DNA of 64,000 nt from an uncultured Cohaesibacter sp. (GCF_963676275.1 NZ_OY781091.1:1094775-1158774), one strand, 5' to 3'. Positions 9,042 to 19,044 are shown, numbered from the stretch's first letter. Notes: generated by a model from the letters alone, not told the origin. Numbers and translations are program-made.

Positions 9042-9923
9042 ATGAGTAAAGTAGGTTTTATCGGTACTGGCATTATGGGCGCCCCGATGGCAGAGCATTT
9101 GCTCGATGGCGGGCATGAACTGGTTGCCTTCGATGTCGTTGGCGTTCCAGAAAGCCTCAAGGCCAAAGGGGCCACGGTTGCAGCAACATCAAAGGAAGTG
9201 GCACAAAAGGCCGATATCATCATCGTCATGGTGCCCGACACGCCCCATGTCGCGGCCGTGTTGTTTGGCGAAAATGGCGTTGCCGAGGGCATTTCCGCTG
9301 GCAAGACCGTGGTTGACATGAGTTCGATCTCTCCGGTTGATACCAAGGAATTCGCCAAGAAGATCAACGATCTGGGCTGCGAATATGTGGATGCTCCGGT
9401 GTCTGGCGGTGAAGTCGGGGCCAAGGCTGCCTCCCTTACCATCATGTGCGGCGGTACCGAGAAGGGCTTTGCCACGGCCAAGCCGCTATTCGATCTGATG
9501 GGCAAGAATATTACCCTCGTCGGCGGCAATGGCGACGGTCAGACCTGCAAGGTGGCCAACCAGATCATCGTGGCGCTGAATATCGAAGCGGTCAGCGAAG
9601 CCCTGTTGTTTGCGTCCAAGGCCGGTGCCGATCCTGCCAAGGTGCGTGAGGCATTGATGGGTGGTTTTGCCTCTTCCAAGATCCTCGAGATCCATGGCGA
9701 GCGCATGATCAAACGCACCTTCGATCCGGGCTTCCGCATCGAACTGCACCAGAAAGACCTCAATCTTGCCCTGTCCAACGCCAGAGCCATGGGCATCAGC
9801 CTGCCGAACACGGCAACCGCGCAGGAACTCTTCAATGCCTGCAAGGCCAACGGCGGCGCTGCATGGGATCACTCGGCCATGGTCAAGGCGCTGGAAATGC
9901 TCGCAAACCACACGGTAGCCTGA
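9042..9923 (+). CDS. garR: Tartronate semialdehyde reductase (2-hydroxy-3-oxopropionate reductase)
   Basis: The 293-residue protein belongs to the beta-hydroxyacid dehydrogenase family. It starts with the NAD(P) dinucleotide motif GFIGTGIMGAPMAEHLL, has the substrate-binding signature VDAPVSGGEVGAKAASLTIM and the catalytic Lys region GDGQTCKVANQIIVALN. It reduces tartronate semialdehyde to D-glycerate. The ATG at 9042 is preceded by AAGGAG; an in-frame ATG 30 nt upstream would add a non-family extension before the dinucleotide fold. Its stop overlaps the start of the glycerate kinase gene (TGATG), so the two are translationally coupled. Confidence 0.93.
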   Translation: MSKVGFIGTGIMGAPMAEHLLDGGHELVAFDVVGVPESLKAKGATVAATSKEVAQKADIIIVMVPDTPHVAAVLFGENGVAEGISAGKTVVDMSSISPVDTKEFAKKINDLGCEYVDAPVSGGEVGAKAASLTIMCGGTEKGFATAKPLFDLMGKNITLVGGNGDGQTCKVANQIIVALNIEAVSEALLFASKAGADPAKVREALMGGFASSKILEIHGERMIKRTFDPGFRIELHQKDLNLALSNARAMGISLPNTATAQELFNACKANGGAAWDHSAMVKALEMLANHTVA

Positions 9924-11185
9924 TGCGTGACGCCAGATCTTTCCTGCGGTCTCTCTTTGATGCCGCCATCCAGTCTGCTCAGCCGGCTCTCTGCGTCGAA
10001 CCGTTCCTCCCGCAGAAACCGCCCCGAGGACGCTTTGTCGTCATCGGGGCGGGCAAGGCGAGCGCTGCGATGGCGCGCGCGGTGGAAGATCATTGGGATG
10101 GACCGCTGGAAGGACTGGTGATCACCCGTTATGGCTATTCCGTGCCATGCGAGCATATCAATATTGTCGAGGCGGCCCATCCGGTGCCTGATGAGAAGGG
10201 CCTTGAGGCCGCCCGACGCATGATGGAATATGTCGCGGATCTGGGCGAGGATGATGAAGTTCTCTGCCTCATTTCCGGTGGCGGCTCGGCCTTGATGCCT
10301 CTGCCTCTGGACGGCATTTCTCTGGCGGAAAAACAGGCGATCAACAAGGCGCTGCTGGCGTCCGGCGCATCGATCACCGAGATGAATTGCGTCCGGCGAC
10401 ATCTTTCTGCCATCAAGGGCGGACGTCTGGCCGCGCAATGCTATCCGGCCAAATTGACCACCCTGATGATTTCCGATGTGCCCGGCGACAATCCCATGGA
10501 TATCGCGTCCGGGCCAACCGTTCCCGACCCGACCACCTGCGCCGACGCGCTGGATATCATCGAACGCTATCGCCTCGCCTTGCCACAGAGCGTCATGACC
10601 GCGCTTGGCAGCGCTGCGAGCGAAAGCCTCAAAGCCGGAGACGAACGCCTCTCCAAAGCCAGCCATCATATTGTCGCCGCCCCGCAAATGGCGCTGGAAG
10701 CTGCCGCTTCTCTGGCGCGGGCCGAGGGGCTGGAAGCCCATATTCTGGGCGACAGTCTGGAAGGCGAGGCGAGGGATGTCGGCACCGTCATGGCGGGCAT
10801 GGTGCGCCAGATCGCATCAAGGGAGCAACCTTTCGCCAAGCCCTGTCTGCTGCTGTCCGGTGGCGAGACAACCGTTACCCTCAAGGGAAAGGGGCGCGGT
10901 GGCCGCAATGTGGAATTTCTGCTGTCCTTGGCCGTCGACCTTGATGGTTTGCGAGGCGTTCATGCATTGGCCGGAGATACAGACGGGGTGGATGGCGTCG
11001 AGGAAATTGCTGGAGCGATTGCAACGCCCTCCACAATCCGGCGGGCATTTGATCGCGGCATGAATCCGCGCAAGGAACTGGCCAATAATAATGGTCATGG
11101 CTTCTTCGAGGCATTGGGAGATTCCGTCATCACAGGCCCGACCATGACCAACGTCAATGATTTTCGCGCCATCCTGATCACCTGA
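9923..11185 (+). CDS. Glycerate 2-kinase (MOFRL family, TtuD/GckA type)
   Basis: The 420-residue protein has the two-domain MOFRL/DUF4147 glycerate kinase layout: PRGRFVVIGAGKASAAMARA early, LCLISGGGSALMPLP and ISDVPGDNPMDIASGPTVPD in the N-terminal domain, and LLSGGETTVTLKGKGRGGRN and ALAGDTDGVDG in the C-terminal MOFRL domain. It phosphorylates D-glycerate, in this family at C2, delivering 2-phosphoglycerate to lower glycolysis. The ATG overlaps the garR stop by one base. It replaces the unrelated GarK of enterobacteria (non-orthologous, same pathway slot). Confidence 0.9.
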   Translation: MRDARSFLRSLFDAAIQSAQPALCVEPFLPQKPPRGRFVVIGAGKASAAMARAVEDHWDGPLEGLVITRYGYSVPCEHINIVEAAHPVPDEKGLEAARRMMEYVADLGEDDEVLCLISGGGSALMPLPLDGISLAEKQAINKALLASGASITEMNCVRRHLSAIKGGRLAAQCYPAKLTTLMISDVPGDNPMDIASGPTVPDPTTCADALDIIERYRLALPQSVMTALGSAASESLKAGDERLSKASHHIVAAPQMALEAAASLARAEGLEAHILGDSLEGEARDVGTVMAGMVRQIASREQPFAKPCLLLSGGETTVTLKGKGRGGRNVEFLLSLAVDLDGLRGVHALAGDTDGVDGVEEIAGAIATPSTIRRAFDRGMNPRKELANNNGHGFFEALGDSVITGPTMTNVNDFRAILIT

Positions 11186-11244
11186 CGGGCGCCCCAAAGG
11201 CTCCGCCAGAATATCTAACCAGAGCCTGTCACCAAAAGCATATT

Positions 11245-11937
11245 CTAGAACAGCGTTGTGGGGCGGGTATCTGCCGGTTCGATCAGCTGCGCTCCGGATG
11301 CCTTGCTGCTGCCTACGGCGCGGTCAACCGGATAGGAAATCAGTTCCCTGTCGCGATGCTCTTCAAGCAGCCCTCTTGCCTCATCGGGCTGAAGTGCGCT
11401 GTCCAGCCAGCCATCAAATGCGGATGGCTTGAGAATGACCGGCATGCGCGGATGGATCGAACGGATTTCATCCACCGCCGGAGCGGTCAGGATCGTGCAG
11501 CTGTAAAGATCCAGCTTGGCATTATAGGCGGCCAGTCCGGCAAAGGCGAAAGGTTCGAAATCTGGCAGATGGATCAGATGCGGGTCCTTCTTGCCGTCAG
11601 CCTTGCTCGTGGTCCATTCATAATAGCCATCTGCCGGTATCAGGCAGCGACCGCTTCTGAAGGCATCGCGAAAAGCTGGCTTGTTGTGGGCCTCCTCGGA
11701 GCGCGCATTGAACATGGGATATTTGCTTTGCAGCTCATGGGCCCAATGAGGGACCAGCCACCAGCGCCCTTCCATCAAACGGCGCTCGCCGTTTTTCTCC
11801 CAGACATAATGTATATCCTGTGTCGGGGCGATATTATAGCGGGCTGGCATATTGCGCTGGCGGTCTTCGGTGCGGATCAGATTGTACATTTCATGTATAT
11901 CGGCCCATGATCCCTTAAGGATAAAACGTCCACACAT
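11245..11937 (-). CDS. SOS response-associated peptidase (SRAP/HMCES/YedK family)
   Basis: The 230-residue product begins MCGRF, which puts the catalytic Cys at position 2. Other family signatures are RYNIAPTQ, NARSEEAHNKPAFRDA, CLIPADGYYEW and IHPRMPVIL (active-site His). SRAP proteins form a thiazolidine crosslink with abasic sites in single-stranded DNA to protect them. I chose the ATG at 11937 because the Cys must follow the initiator Met; GAAAGGGAAATGGCA lies upstream, and longer in-frame starts would bury the Cys. It appears to be a single gene. I found no LexA-type repeat in front of it. Confidence 0.92.
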   Translation of the reverse strand: MCGRFILKGSWADIHEMYNLIRTEDRQRNMPARYNIAPTQDIHYVWEKNGERRLMEGRWWLVPHWAHELQSKYPMFNARSEEAHNKPAFRDAFRSGRCLIPADGYYEWTTSKADGKKDPHLIHLPDFEPFAFAGLAAYNAKLDLYSCTILTAPAVDEIRSIHPRMPVILKPSAFDGWLDSALQPDEARGLLEEHRDRELISYPVDRAVGSSKASGAQLIEPADTRPTTLF

Positions 11938-12379
11938 TGCCATTTCCCTTTCGCCCGGAATTGCCCACGCTTGATAAGCAAACCTTTTACGCTTCATTAC
12001 CCAAGTAATCTTGCGTCAGCTTTCTATTGATCTCGATGCGCGATAGCATCAATATCTTATAAACAATTGCCACATGTGTCCCTATGATCTCAATGGCCTT
12101 GCAAGGTGCCACGTGATCTTTTTGCATGAGGCCGAATTTCCCTCTGTATCTGGAGATTTTTTCCTTGCATCCTGAGACGAATTCTTTCATGGGTGGCCGC
12201 GACGGCCCGTCGTTACAACGCCTGTTTTCCTTTCTGAGCCAAGGGAGCAACGGCTGTGTCAGGGCTTCCCGAGCCCCCTGATTGTCAAATCTGGGCGCTA
12301 GACTTCTCCAAGAGACCAAGTAAGATCCGACTTTTGACTTCCGAGCAAATTTCGCGGACCCCCTTCAAGGATGGTAACA
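11938..12379. other. Intergenic gap with no convincing gene
   Basis: These 442 bp separate the SRAP gene from the MFS gene and must contain both promoters. A minus-strand frame ending at 11987 (46 to 110 codons depending on start) has no good ribosome-binding site and no family I recognise, so I do not call it. Confidence 0.6.
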
Positions 12380-13804
12380 ATGGCCAAGATATTTGCACCG
12401 ATCACCTCATTGCTCATTTCGGTAACCCTGCTGTTGCTGGGCCACGGTTTGCAGAGCACCCTCATTCCGCTTGCCTCCCGCGCTTATCAGTTCAGTGATC
12501 TGCTGATTGGTCTGGCGGCATCGGCCTATTTCTCCGGCTTCGTTCTGGGTGGTATCATCACGCCTCACGTGGTGGTGCGGGCAGGGCATATTCGCGGATT
12601 TGCCGTGATGGTGTCTTCCATGTCGGCCGCCGCGCTCTTGCATCCCATGGTCACCGAAGCCCATGCCTGGATCCTGTTTCGCTTCATCACCGGCTTTTGC
12701 GTGTCCGGTCTCTATCTCATCATAGAAAGCTGGCTCAATGAATTTGCGGACAATACCAACCGCGGTATCGTCATGTCCGCCTATATTATCGTCAACTATG
12801 CGGCCTTTACGACAGGGCAGTTAATGGTGACGCTGGCAAGACCGGAAGGCTTCTATCTGTTCGCAATTGCCTCCATCATCATTTCCGTGGCCGTCATGCC
12901 GGTCGCCATGACCAAGTCGGCCCAACCGGCCCCGATTGCCATCGTCAAGCTGGATTTGCGCCGGGTGTTCAAGACTTCGCAGGCGGCGATCATCTCGGCC
13001 TTTCTGATTGGTGTGGTGCTTGGTTCGCACCTGACCTTTGCCCCCATCTATGCGGTGGAGAAGGGGTATAATCCGCTGACGCAGGCACCTGTCTTTGCCG
13101 CCATGCTCGGTCTGGGCGGCATCATCAGCCAATGGCCACTCGGACGCTTTTCCGACCGGATGGACCGCCGCATCGTTCTGCTGGTCATCAGCATATTGGG
13201 AGGCATCGCCTCGGTTTCCATCACACTGCTGCATGACGCGCCTTTTTACCAGTTTCTTATCCTTGGCGCGGTCATTGGCGCGCTGACCCAGCCCGCCTAT
13301 TCACTGGCGGCCGCCCATGGCTATGACAATGCCAAGGAAAGCGGCTATGTGCGCATGGCTGCTGGGCTTCTGGTATCCTATGGTCTGGGCTCGGCCATCG
13401 GCCCGTCGGCAACCTCGGTCCTGATGCGCTATTTTGGCCCTGATGCCCTGTTCCTGTTCCCGACCGTGCTGCTTGCCACCCTGTCGATCTATCTGGTGAT
13501 CCGCATTCGCCAGAAGGATCCCGTCCGCGACTCCCAGAAAGAGGATTTCGACCTTGCCGCGACCGCCGCAGCGCTTGGTGTGGTCTCTCCTGAAGTCTTC
13601 AGCGAAGAGGACCGCTTTGTTGTCGTGCCGGACGAATGGGAACCATCCGATGATGGCGCATCTGAAAAGGTTGAAACCGGGGAAGAAGCCTTGCCAGCTG
13701 ATGAAGCCAAGCCAGAGGAAACCGCGATTGGCGCAGAAGACAATAATCCGGACGCCAAGGACGAGACCGTCGCTGACACCGCAGAAAAAGACCGGCCGCT
13801 CTGA
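12380..13804 (+). CDS. MFS transporter (YcaD-like) with long acidic C-terminal tail
   Basis: The protein has 474 residues with 12 predicted membrane helices within the first 385. The inter-helix 2-3 segment and PLGRFSDRMDRRIVLL in the second half are MFS loop motifs, and FRFITGFCVSGLYLIIESWL is typical of the YcaD/Fsr-like subgroup. From about residue 385 to the end there is a hydrophilic tail rich in Glu, Asp, Ala and Pro. I start at ATG 12380, nine nt after AAGG; an ATG at 12371 directly abuts that sequence. The substrate is not predictable. The gene stands alone and ends at a strong bidirectional terminator. Confidence 0.82.
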   Translation: MAKIFAPITSLLISVTLLLLGHGLQSTLIPLASRAYQFSDLLIGLAASAYFSGFVLGGIITPHVVVRAGHIRGFAVMVSSMSAAALLHPMVTEAHAWILFRFITGFCVSGLYLIIESWLNEFADNTNRGIVMSAYIIVNYAAFTTGQLMVTLARPEGFYLFAIASIIISVAVMPVAMTKSAQPAPIAIVKLDLRRVFKTSQAAIISAFLIGVVLGSHLTFAPIYAVEKGYNPLTQAPVFAAMLGLGGIISQWPLGRFSDRMDRRIVLLVISILGGIASVSITLLHDAPFYQFLILGAVIGALTQPAYSLAAAHGYDNAKESGYVRMAAGLLVSYGLGSAIGPSATSVLMRYFGPDALFLFPTVLLATLSIYLVIRIRQKDPVRDSQKEDFDLAATAAALGVVSPEVFSEEDRFVVVPDEWEPSDDGASEKVETGEEALPADEAKPEETAIGAEDNNPDAKDETVADTAEKDRPL

Positions 13805-13885
13805 AGGCCAGGCAGGATATATCGGATCGGGCTATCCTCCTTGTCCTTGCTGCCTATGGCCCGGCAAGGACGCAGCGATAAAGAA

Positions 13886-13920
13886 AATGCCCGGACAGGA
13901 TCCTGTCCGGGCATTCTTTT
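13886..13920. terminator. Bidirectional rho-independent terminator
   Basis: A 30-bp perfect inverted repeat (13886-13915, core CCCGGACAGGATCCTGTCCG) is followed by CTTTT on the plus strand and preceded by AAGAAAA, giving U-rich ends on both strands. It lies between convergent genes, the MFS gene at left and a chemoreceptor at right, and can serve both. Confidence 0.9.
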
Positions 13921-13960
13921 AAGCACTTGCCATGCAAGCGAGCTCTTTGCCTTGTGGCTG

Positions 13961-15661
13961 TCAGGCGGCCGAGGAGGCCGACTCCTTGCGAACATCATCA
14001 AGGAAGCTGTTGACGCGCGCTCTCAGATGTTCCGCTTCCTGCTGCAGACGCTGTGAGGAGTTGCTGACAACAGCAGATGTCTCACGTGTCTTTTCAGCCG
14101 TCTGGGTTACATTGCCAATGCTGGAGGAGACCTCGTTGGTAACGCGAGACGCCTGATGCACGTTGGTGGCGATTTCTTCCGTTGCCGCTCTCTGTTCTTC
14201 AACCGCAGAGGAAATCTGGCTGGAAACCGAGCTGAGGCTCTCGATGGTAACCGAGATCTCGGAGATTGCACTGACCGCAAGATCCGTCTCATGCTGGATT
14301 TCGGAAATCTGCTTGTCGATTTCTTCGGTCGCCTTGGAAGTCTGATTTGCCAGTTCCTTGACCTCGGCAGCCACAACCGCAAAGCCCTTGCCTGCTTCGC
14401 CTGCGCGTGCTGCCTCGATGGTGGCGTTGAGCGCCAGCAGGTTGGTCTGTTCGGCAATGGCCTGAATGAGGGTCACGACTTCGGAAATCTGCTTGGCGGC
14501 CTGAGCGAGGCGTTCGACACGCTCATTCGTGCTGGTGGCTTCGGAGGAGGCCTTCACCGCCATGTCGTTGGAGGTTTGTACCTGACGGGCAACCTCGCTC
14601 ACCGATGCGGCCAGTTCCTCGGCCGCCGAGGCGACAGCTTCAACATTGTGGGATGCCTGTGCCGACGCATTGGAAACCTGCTCGCTCTGAGCGGAGGTGC
14701 TCTGGGCATCGGCGCTCATCATCTGCGAGGCTTCCTGCAGGCCCTTGGCTGCGTCGCCAACAGTCGCCAGCATGCGTGCCACTTCTTCATCGAAGGAGCG
14801 GCAAAGCTCCTGAACCTTTTCACCGCGCTTGATTGCTTCGCTCTGGTTCTGTTCATTCTTCGCCATCAGAATCTTGCGGCTATTCTCATTGTCGACGAAG
14901 ATCTGCATGGCCTTGGCCATGTCGCCGATTTCATCAGAGCGGTTCTGGTCTGATACGGTGATGCTTGAATTGCCGTCTGCCAGCGAACGCATATTGGCAA
15001 CCAGACCGGTGATCGGCTTGTTGATCGTGCGGATCACTACGAAGGAGACAATGCCAGCCACGATCAGGGCGATCAGTGTTGCAATACCGACGATCGCACC
15101 CTGACTATAGAATGCGGCATTCAGTTCATCGACATAGACGCCGGTGCCGATCATCCATTCCCATTCCGGAACGGCTTCTGCCCAGCTCAATTTCTCAACG
15201 GCCTGATCGCTGCCCGGCTTTGGCCAGTTATAGGCATATTCACCGCCGCCATTCTTGGCGATATCGATCAGATTGCGAACCAGATATTTGCCGTCTGAAT
15301 CCTTCATGTCCATCAGGTTTTTGCCAACAAGCTTCTTGTTGGGCAACACCAGATTGATGCCGTCATACTGATAGACGAAGAGATAACCTTCGCCATTGTC
15401 ATAGCGCATGCCATCGATCGCGGCCTTGGCTGCTGTCTGGGCTTCTTCGCGTGTCAGCTCACCCTTGGTTTCCAGCGCGTAAAAATCCTTGGCAACGGAT
15501 TGCGCGGCATGGGTGATGTTCTTGAGGCTGTCGATGCGCTCGGCACGCATGGAGCTTTTCAGGTTGGATAGATTGGCTACTGAAAGAGCGAGCATGAAAA
15601 CGAACACAATGAAGGTGGGCGCTGCAATCTTCCAGGCGAGGGGGAGTTTGTTAAGCTTCAT
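13961..15661 (-). CDS. Methyl-accepting chemotaxis protein with periplasmic Cache domain
   Basis: The 566-residue chemoreceptor has a membrane helix at about residues 12-31, a periplasmic single-Cache (Cache_2 type) domain at about 35-185 with [14 protein letters not shown] and [16 protein letters not shown], a second helix at about 190-212, a HAMP domain ([19 protein letters not shown]), and a C-terminal signalling domain with the invariant hairpin tip [20 protein letters not shown]. It should bind a small ligand, often an organic acid for this Cache class, and control CheA. The C terminus lacks an NWETF-type tether. No che genes are in the window, so it acts in trans. Confidence 0.93.
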   Translation of the reverse strand: MKLNKLPLAWKIAAPTFIVFVFMLALSVANLSNLKSSMRAERIDSLKNITHAAQSVAKDFYALETKGELTREEAQTAAKAAIDGMRYDNGEGYLFVYQYDGINLVLPNKKLVGKNLMDMKDSDGKYLVRNLIDIAKNGGGEYAYNWPKPGSDQAVEKLSWAEAVPEWEWMIGTGVYVDELNAAFYSQGAIVGIATLIALIVAGIVSFVVIRTINKPITGLVANMRSLADGNSSITVSDQNRSDEIGDMAKAMQIFVDNENSRKILMAKNEQNQSEAIKRGEKVQELCRSFDEEVARMLATVGDAAKGLQEASQMMSADAQSTSAQSEQVSNASAQASHNVEAVASAAEELAASVSEVARQVQTSNDMAVKASSEATSTNERVERLAQAAKQISEVVTLIQAIAEQTNLLALNATIEAARAGEAGKGFAVVAAEVKELANQTSKATEEIDKQISEIQHETDLAVSAISEISVTIESLSSVSSQISSAVEEQRAATEEIATNVHQASRVTNEVSSSIGNVTQTAEKTRETSAVVSNSSQRLQQEAEHLRARVNSFLDDVRKESASSAA

Positions 15662-15935
15662 AATTCGGTCCAGACTTTAATAGTGAATTACGGTAATATT
15701 CAGGTAATTCGCCTAACAAAGTGCTAACAAATTAAGAGTTTCATATATGTTTGAGCAATGAAATTAGTTTATTTGAAAAGGAATACTGAAGATGTTACAA
15801 ATTAACTGCTTGGAAATAAGTAAAAACATCAATGTATAGATAAGAAGTATATCAAAAGAAGTAATAACTATCAATACAACCATTTTAGGTAATTCTTGGG
15901 TTGTGGAGTTTATTATTTACTATTTTTGATATTGG

Positions 15936-18800
15936 TCAGTATTTAGTCAAAGGCGCTGGAGCTATTCCTGAATGATCTTTTCTGATCTGACGTGGTCCAC
16001 GCGGCGACAACAGGCCGATATTGCGCTTTTCCCTGATCCAGACGGTCATGTCGTCAAAACTGAGAGGACGGGACACCAGATATCCCTGCACCGAGCAGTT
16101 GGAGATCTGGGAAACGGTGGAAAGCTGCTGATGGGTTTCGATCCCCTCGCAAACGACCCGCAGCTGCATCAGTTTTGACATCGACATGACCACGCCGACG
16201 ATGGCCTTCTGCTTTTTGTTGACCACGATATTGTTGACAAAGGAGCGGTCAATCTTGATGCCGTCAACCGGAAGATTGGAGAGATGGGACAGGGAGGCGT
16301 AACCGGTTCCGAAATCGTCCAGCTCCACATGCACCCCTCGGGCCGAGAGCGTCTGGAACAATTCGCCGATGTTGGAATATTGGTCATCCAGCAACACCCC
16401 TTCGAGCAACTCGACTGCCAGCAGATCCGGATTGATCTCATATTGGTCCATCTTCTGGCAGAAGTCACGGATCAGGGTTTGCCGCTTGAGATGCGCCGGA
16501 GAAAGATTGACCGACAAGCGGCCGAATTCCAGCCCCTGATCGACCCACTGACGGACCGACCACATGGCCTTCTCAAAAATGCTGTTGCCCAGATGAGCCG
16601 CCATGCCGTTGCTTTCCACCACATCCATGAACAGCCCCGGAGGCAACTGGCCCCGCTTTGGATGGTTCCAGCGCACCAGCGCTTCTATGCCCGTTATGCT
16701 CTCATCAAGGGTGCTGATTTGCGGTTGGAAAAATAGCTCGAACTGGTCTTCTTTCAGTGCCGTGCGCACATCTGCTTCGATGGAAGCTTCGCTATCAAGC
16801 CGCTCCTTCATCTCCGATGAGAAGAACTGATAGCCATCACGGCCCATTTCCTTGGTCTTGTAGAGGGCCAGATCCGCATACATCATCAGCGAGGACAGAT
16901 CGGTGGAATCGTCCGGATAGATGGCAACCCCGAGGCTGACGGTCGGCCAGAGAGTGGATTCCTCATAAGGCACCGGAATGGCGATAAGGTCGGTCAGTTC
17001 CTGACACAGGCTTTCCAGCTGCTGACCATTCACATCGGTCACGATGGCAACAAACTCGTCGCCACCCCAGCGATAGGGTCGGAAATTGGGCGCCTTGGAA
17101 GAAAGGAACGCCAGCCGAGAGCCGATTTCCGTGAGCAGATGGTCGCCGGATATATGGCCCAGCGTGTCATTGACTCGCTTGAACTTGTCAAGGTCGATCT
17201 GGATGACCGCGAAACGGGTATCCGGTTGCCGGTTGAGGAACAGGGCCTCAAGGTCTCTCTGGCCGCGCGCCCGGTTTGGCAGGGCCGTCAGGGCATCGAA
17301 ATAGGCGATATGCGTCAGCGCGTCGCGTGCGCGCATAAGCTCGGCTTCGCGCAATCTGTCTTCGGTGACATCAACAAAGTTTGAAATGATGTCTCCATTT
17401 GGCATTTTGGTGCAATAGAGAACGAGATAGCGACCCTCGGTGGTGACGGCGGAGGTTTCGAAATTTTCATCCGAGACGAAGCGCTTGAGGAAACCGTCGA
17501 CCCATTCCTCTGAATTGACATCCTTCCAGTCCCAAAACCGCACTTTCTTGCCAGCATCAAGGAAGTCATTGGCAGAAATGCCCGGACGAATATAATCCCT
17601 CAGATCCCAGTGATATTTACGGAAGGCCTCGTTGGCGATCACCAGTTTTGCATCGGCATCCCACAGGGCAAAACCACCTTTCATGGCGTTGATCGAGTTG
17701 ATGAGGCGCTTGTGGGCCTTCTCCTGCTCCTGCTGAGCGAGCAGCAATTGCTCCGAATGCGCCTCCACTTCCTTATTCTTGAACTTCAGATCCTCAAGCA
17801 TGCGATGACGTTCGGTGACATCATAATGGGCGGCAACAATTCCGCCCCCCTCAAGAGGCCAGCTCTTGATCTCGATGACTCTACCGTTCGGTGTCACCCG
17901 GCTGATTTCAAATGGTTTTCTTTCTTCAATCAGCGCCAGACGCTCGGCGATGAACCGATCCTCGTCAACGTCGCCATAGACGCCATATTGAACATTCTTG
18001 CGCAGGATTTGCGTATAGCTTGTGCCAAGAGGATAGTCTTCCGCTTTGATTTCCAGCAGATCATAGAAGGCGCGGTTCGCCAGAATGAGTTTTCTTTCAG
18101 GGTCGAAGACGCTCATGCCGCCGGGGAAATTGTCGAATGTCGAATTCAACAGGTCGCTGCTGCTCTTCAGCGCAGCTTCATTGGCCTTGATATCGGTGAT
18201 ATCTGTTCGGATCGAGATGATTTCTTCCAGCCGTCCATGCACGTCGATGACCGGCGTGATGGTGGTCGCGATCCAGTAAAGCGAACCATCCTTGGCCTTG
18301 TTGCAAATCTCTCCGTTCCAGTTTTCTCCTTTTTGGATGGCTTGATAGATGCCTTTGAAAAAGCTTTTATCGTGATGGCCAGAATTGAGAATGCGGTGAT
18401 TTTGACCAATCAGTTCCTTGCGGCTATAGCCCGAGACTTCGCAGAATTTGTCATTGGCATAGATGATGTTGCCCTTGGGGTCGGTGATCGAGACGATTGC
18501 ATGCGCATCAATGCCCAGCTTGTGAGAGGAGAGTCTGGAGGCAAGCCTGCGGGATCTGTCGCGCTCTTTCCTCAAATCCTCAGCCTGCTTCTTCCGCCCC
18601 TTGTAGCCGATATATAAAAGGCCGGACAAAGCCAGAGAAAGCAGGAACAGATATTGCGAGAATGCCTTGAAGACCAGTCCTCCGCCGTCGAACTCATCCA
18701 GATCGAAAAAACGGGACAGAACCACTTCATCCAGCAGGGTAATGGCCAATATGCCCAGCAACAAAGAAACAAACTGTCTTTTCTTTACAAGGTCTTTCAT
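15936..18800 (-). CDS. Membrane-bound PAS-GGDEF-EAL cyclic-di-GMP protein
   Basis: Two membrane helices (about residues 10-28 and 47-65 from ATG 18800) are followed by three or more PAS modules (one starting ITDPKGNIIYANDKFCEVSG), a GGDEF domain with intact WGGDEF, and an EAL domain with EALVRW, DDFGTGYASL and IKIDRSFV. Both catalytic signatures look intact, so it could make and degrade cyclic-di-GMP. No RxxD inhibitory motif is visible before GGDEF. The start is uncertain: the frame extends to a TTG at 18968, but that codon lies in the U-run of a terminator and the extra 56 codons are AT-rich. ATG 18800 has AAGG upstream; ATG 18821 is another option. It lies between two chemoreceptor genes on the same strand. 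Confidence 0.85.
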   Translation of the reverse strand: MKDLVKKRQFVSLLLGILAITLLDEVVLSRFFDLDEFDGGGLVFKAFSQYLFLLSLALSGLLYIGYKGRKKQAEDLRKERDRSRRLASRLSSHKLGIDAHAIVSITDPKGNIIYANDKFCEVSGYSRKELIGQNHRILNSGHHDKSFFKGIYQAIQKGENWNGEICNKAKDGSLYWIATTITPVIDVHGRLEEIISIRTDITDIKANEAALKSSSDLLNSTFDNFPGGMSVFDPERKLILANRAFYDLLEIKAEDYPLGTSYTQILRKNVQYGVYGDVDEDRFIAERLALIEERKPFEISRVTPNGRVIEIKSWPLEGGGIVAAHYDVTERHRMLEDLKFKNKEVEAHSEQLLLAQQEQEKAHKRLINSINAMKGGFALWDADAKLVIANEAFRKYHWDLRDYIRPGISANDFLDAGKKVRFWDWKDVNSEEWVDGFLKRFVSDENFETSAVTTEGRYLVLYCTKMPNGDIISNFVDVTEDRLREAELMRARDALTHIAYFDALTALPNRARGQRDLEALFLNRQPDTRFAVIQIDLDKFKRVNDTLGHISGDHLLTEIGSRLAFLSSKAPNFRPYRWGGDEFVAIVTDVNGQQLESLCQELTDLIAIPVPYEESTLWPTVSLGVAIYPDDSTDLSSLMMYADLALYKTKEMGRDGYQFFSSEMKERLDSEASIEADVRTALKEDQFELFFQPQISTLDESITGIEALVRWNHPKRGQLPPGLFMDVVESNGMAAHLGNSIFEKAMWSVRQWVDQGLEFGRLSVNLSPAHLKRQTLIRDFCQKMDQYEINPDLLAVELLEGVLLDDQYSNIGELFQTLSARGVHVELDDFGTGYASLSHLSNLPVDGIKIDRSFVNNIVVNKKQKAIVGVVMSMSKLMQLRVVCEGIETHQQLSTVSQISNCSVQGYLVSRPLSFDDMTVWIREKRNIGLLSPRGPRQIRKDHSGIAPAPLTKY

Positions 18801-18966
18801 CTCGAGCTTGGCCTTATGCATTCGCTTTACGCGCGCGTCGAACCTGCGCCATTCAATGGCATCCGGTATGGAGCACGCAATCGGTAGGGGCTTCTCGAGG
18901 ACTTTGTCAAAAAAAACTGAAATAAGTATAAAGAGGAAAAGAAAAGCTTTTTCTATATCGGTAAAC

Positions 18967-18994
18967 AAAAAACTGCACCCGAAGGTGCAGTTTT
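18967..18994 (-). terminator. Rho-independent terminator after the second chemoreceptor gene
   Basis: AAAACTGCACC (18969-18979), tetraloop CGAA and GGTGCAGTTTT (18984-18994) form an 11-bp stem. On the minus strand it ends in TTTTTT. It separates the chemoreceptor ending at 19045 from the GGDEF-EAL gene and works in both directions. Confidence 0.85.
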
Positions 18995-19044
18995 AAAAAG
19001 AAAGCAAGCAGTTGTTAATTGTAAAGTTGGTGCCAGGTTGTGTT

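Noticed and set aside
8123-9529. Minus-strand open frame of 468 codons opposite garL and garR
   Set aside because: It spans two real plus-strand genes and the gap between them. Long antisense frames are expected at this GC and codon bias.
11938-12100. LexA-type GTTC-N7-GTTC box ahead of the SRAP gene
   Set aside because: I looked for it because of the family's SOS link and found no match.
11987-12319. Minus-strand open frame of up to 110 codons between the SRAP and MFS genes
   Set aside because: No convincing ribosome-binding site at any start and no recognisable family. The 46-codon version from ATG 12127 is the least unlikely, but its GAGGG is 13 nt away.
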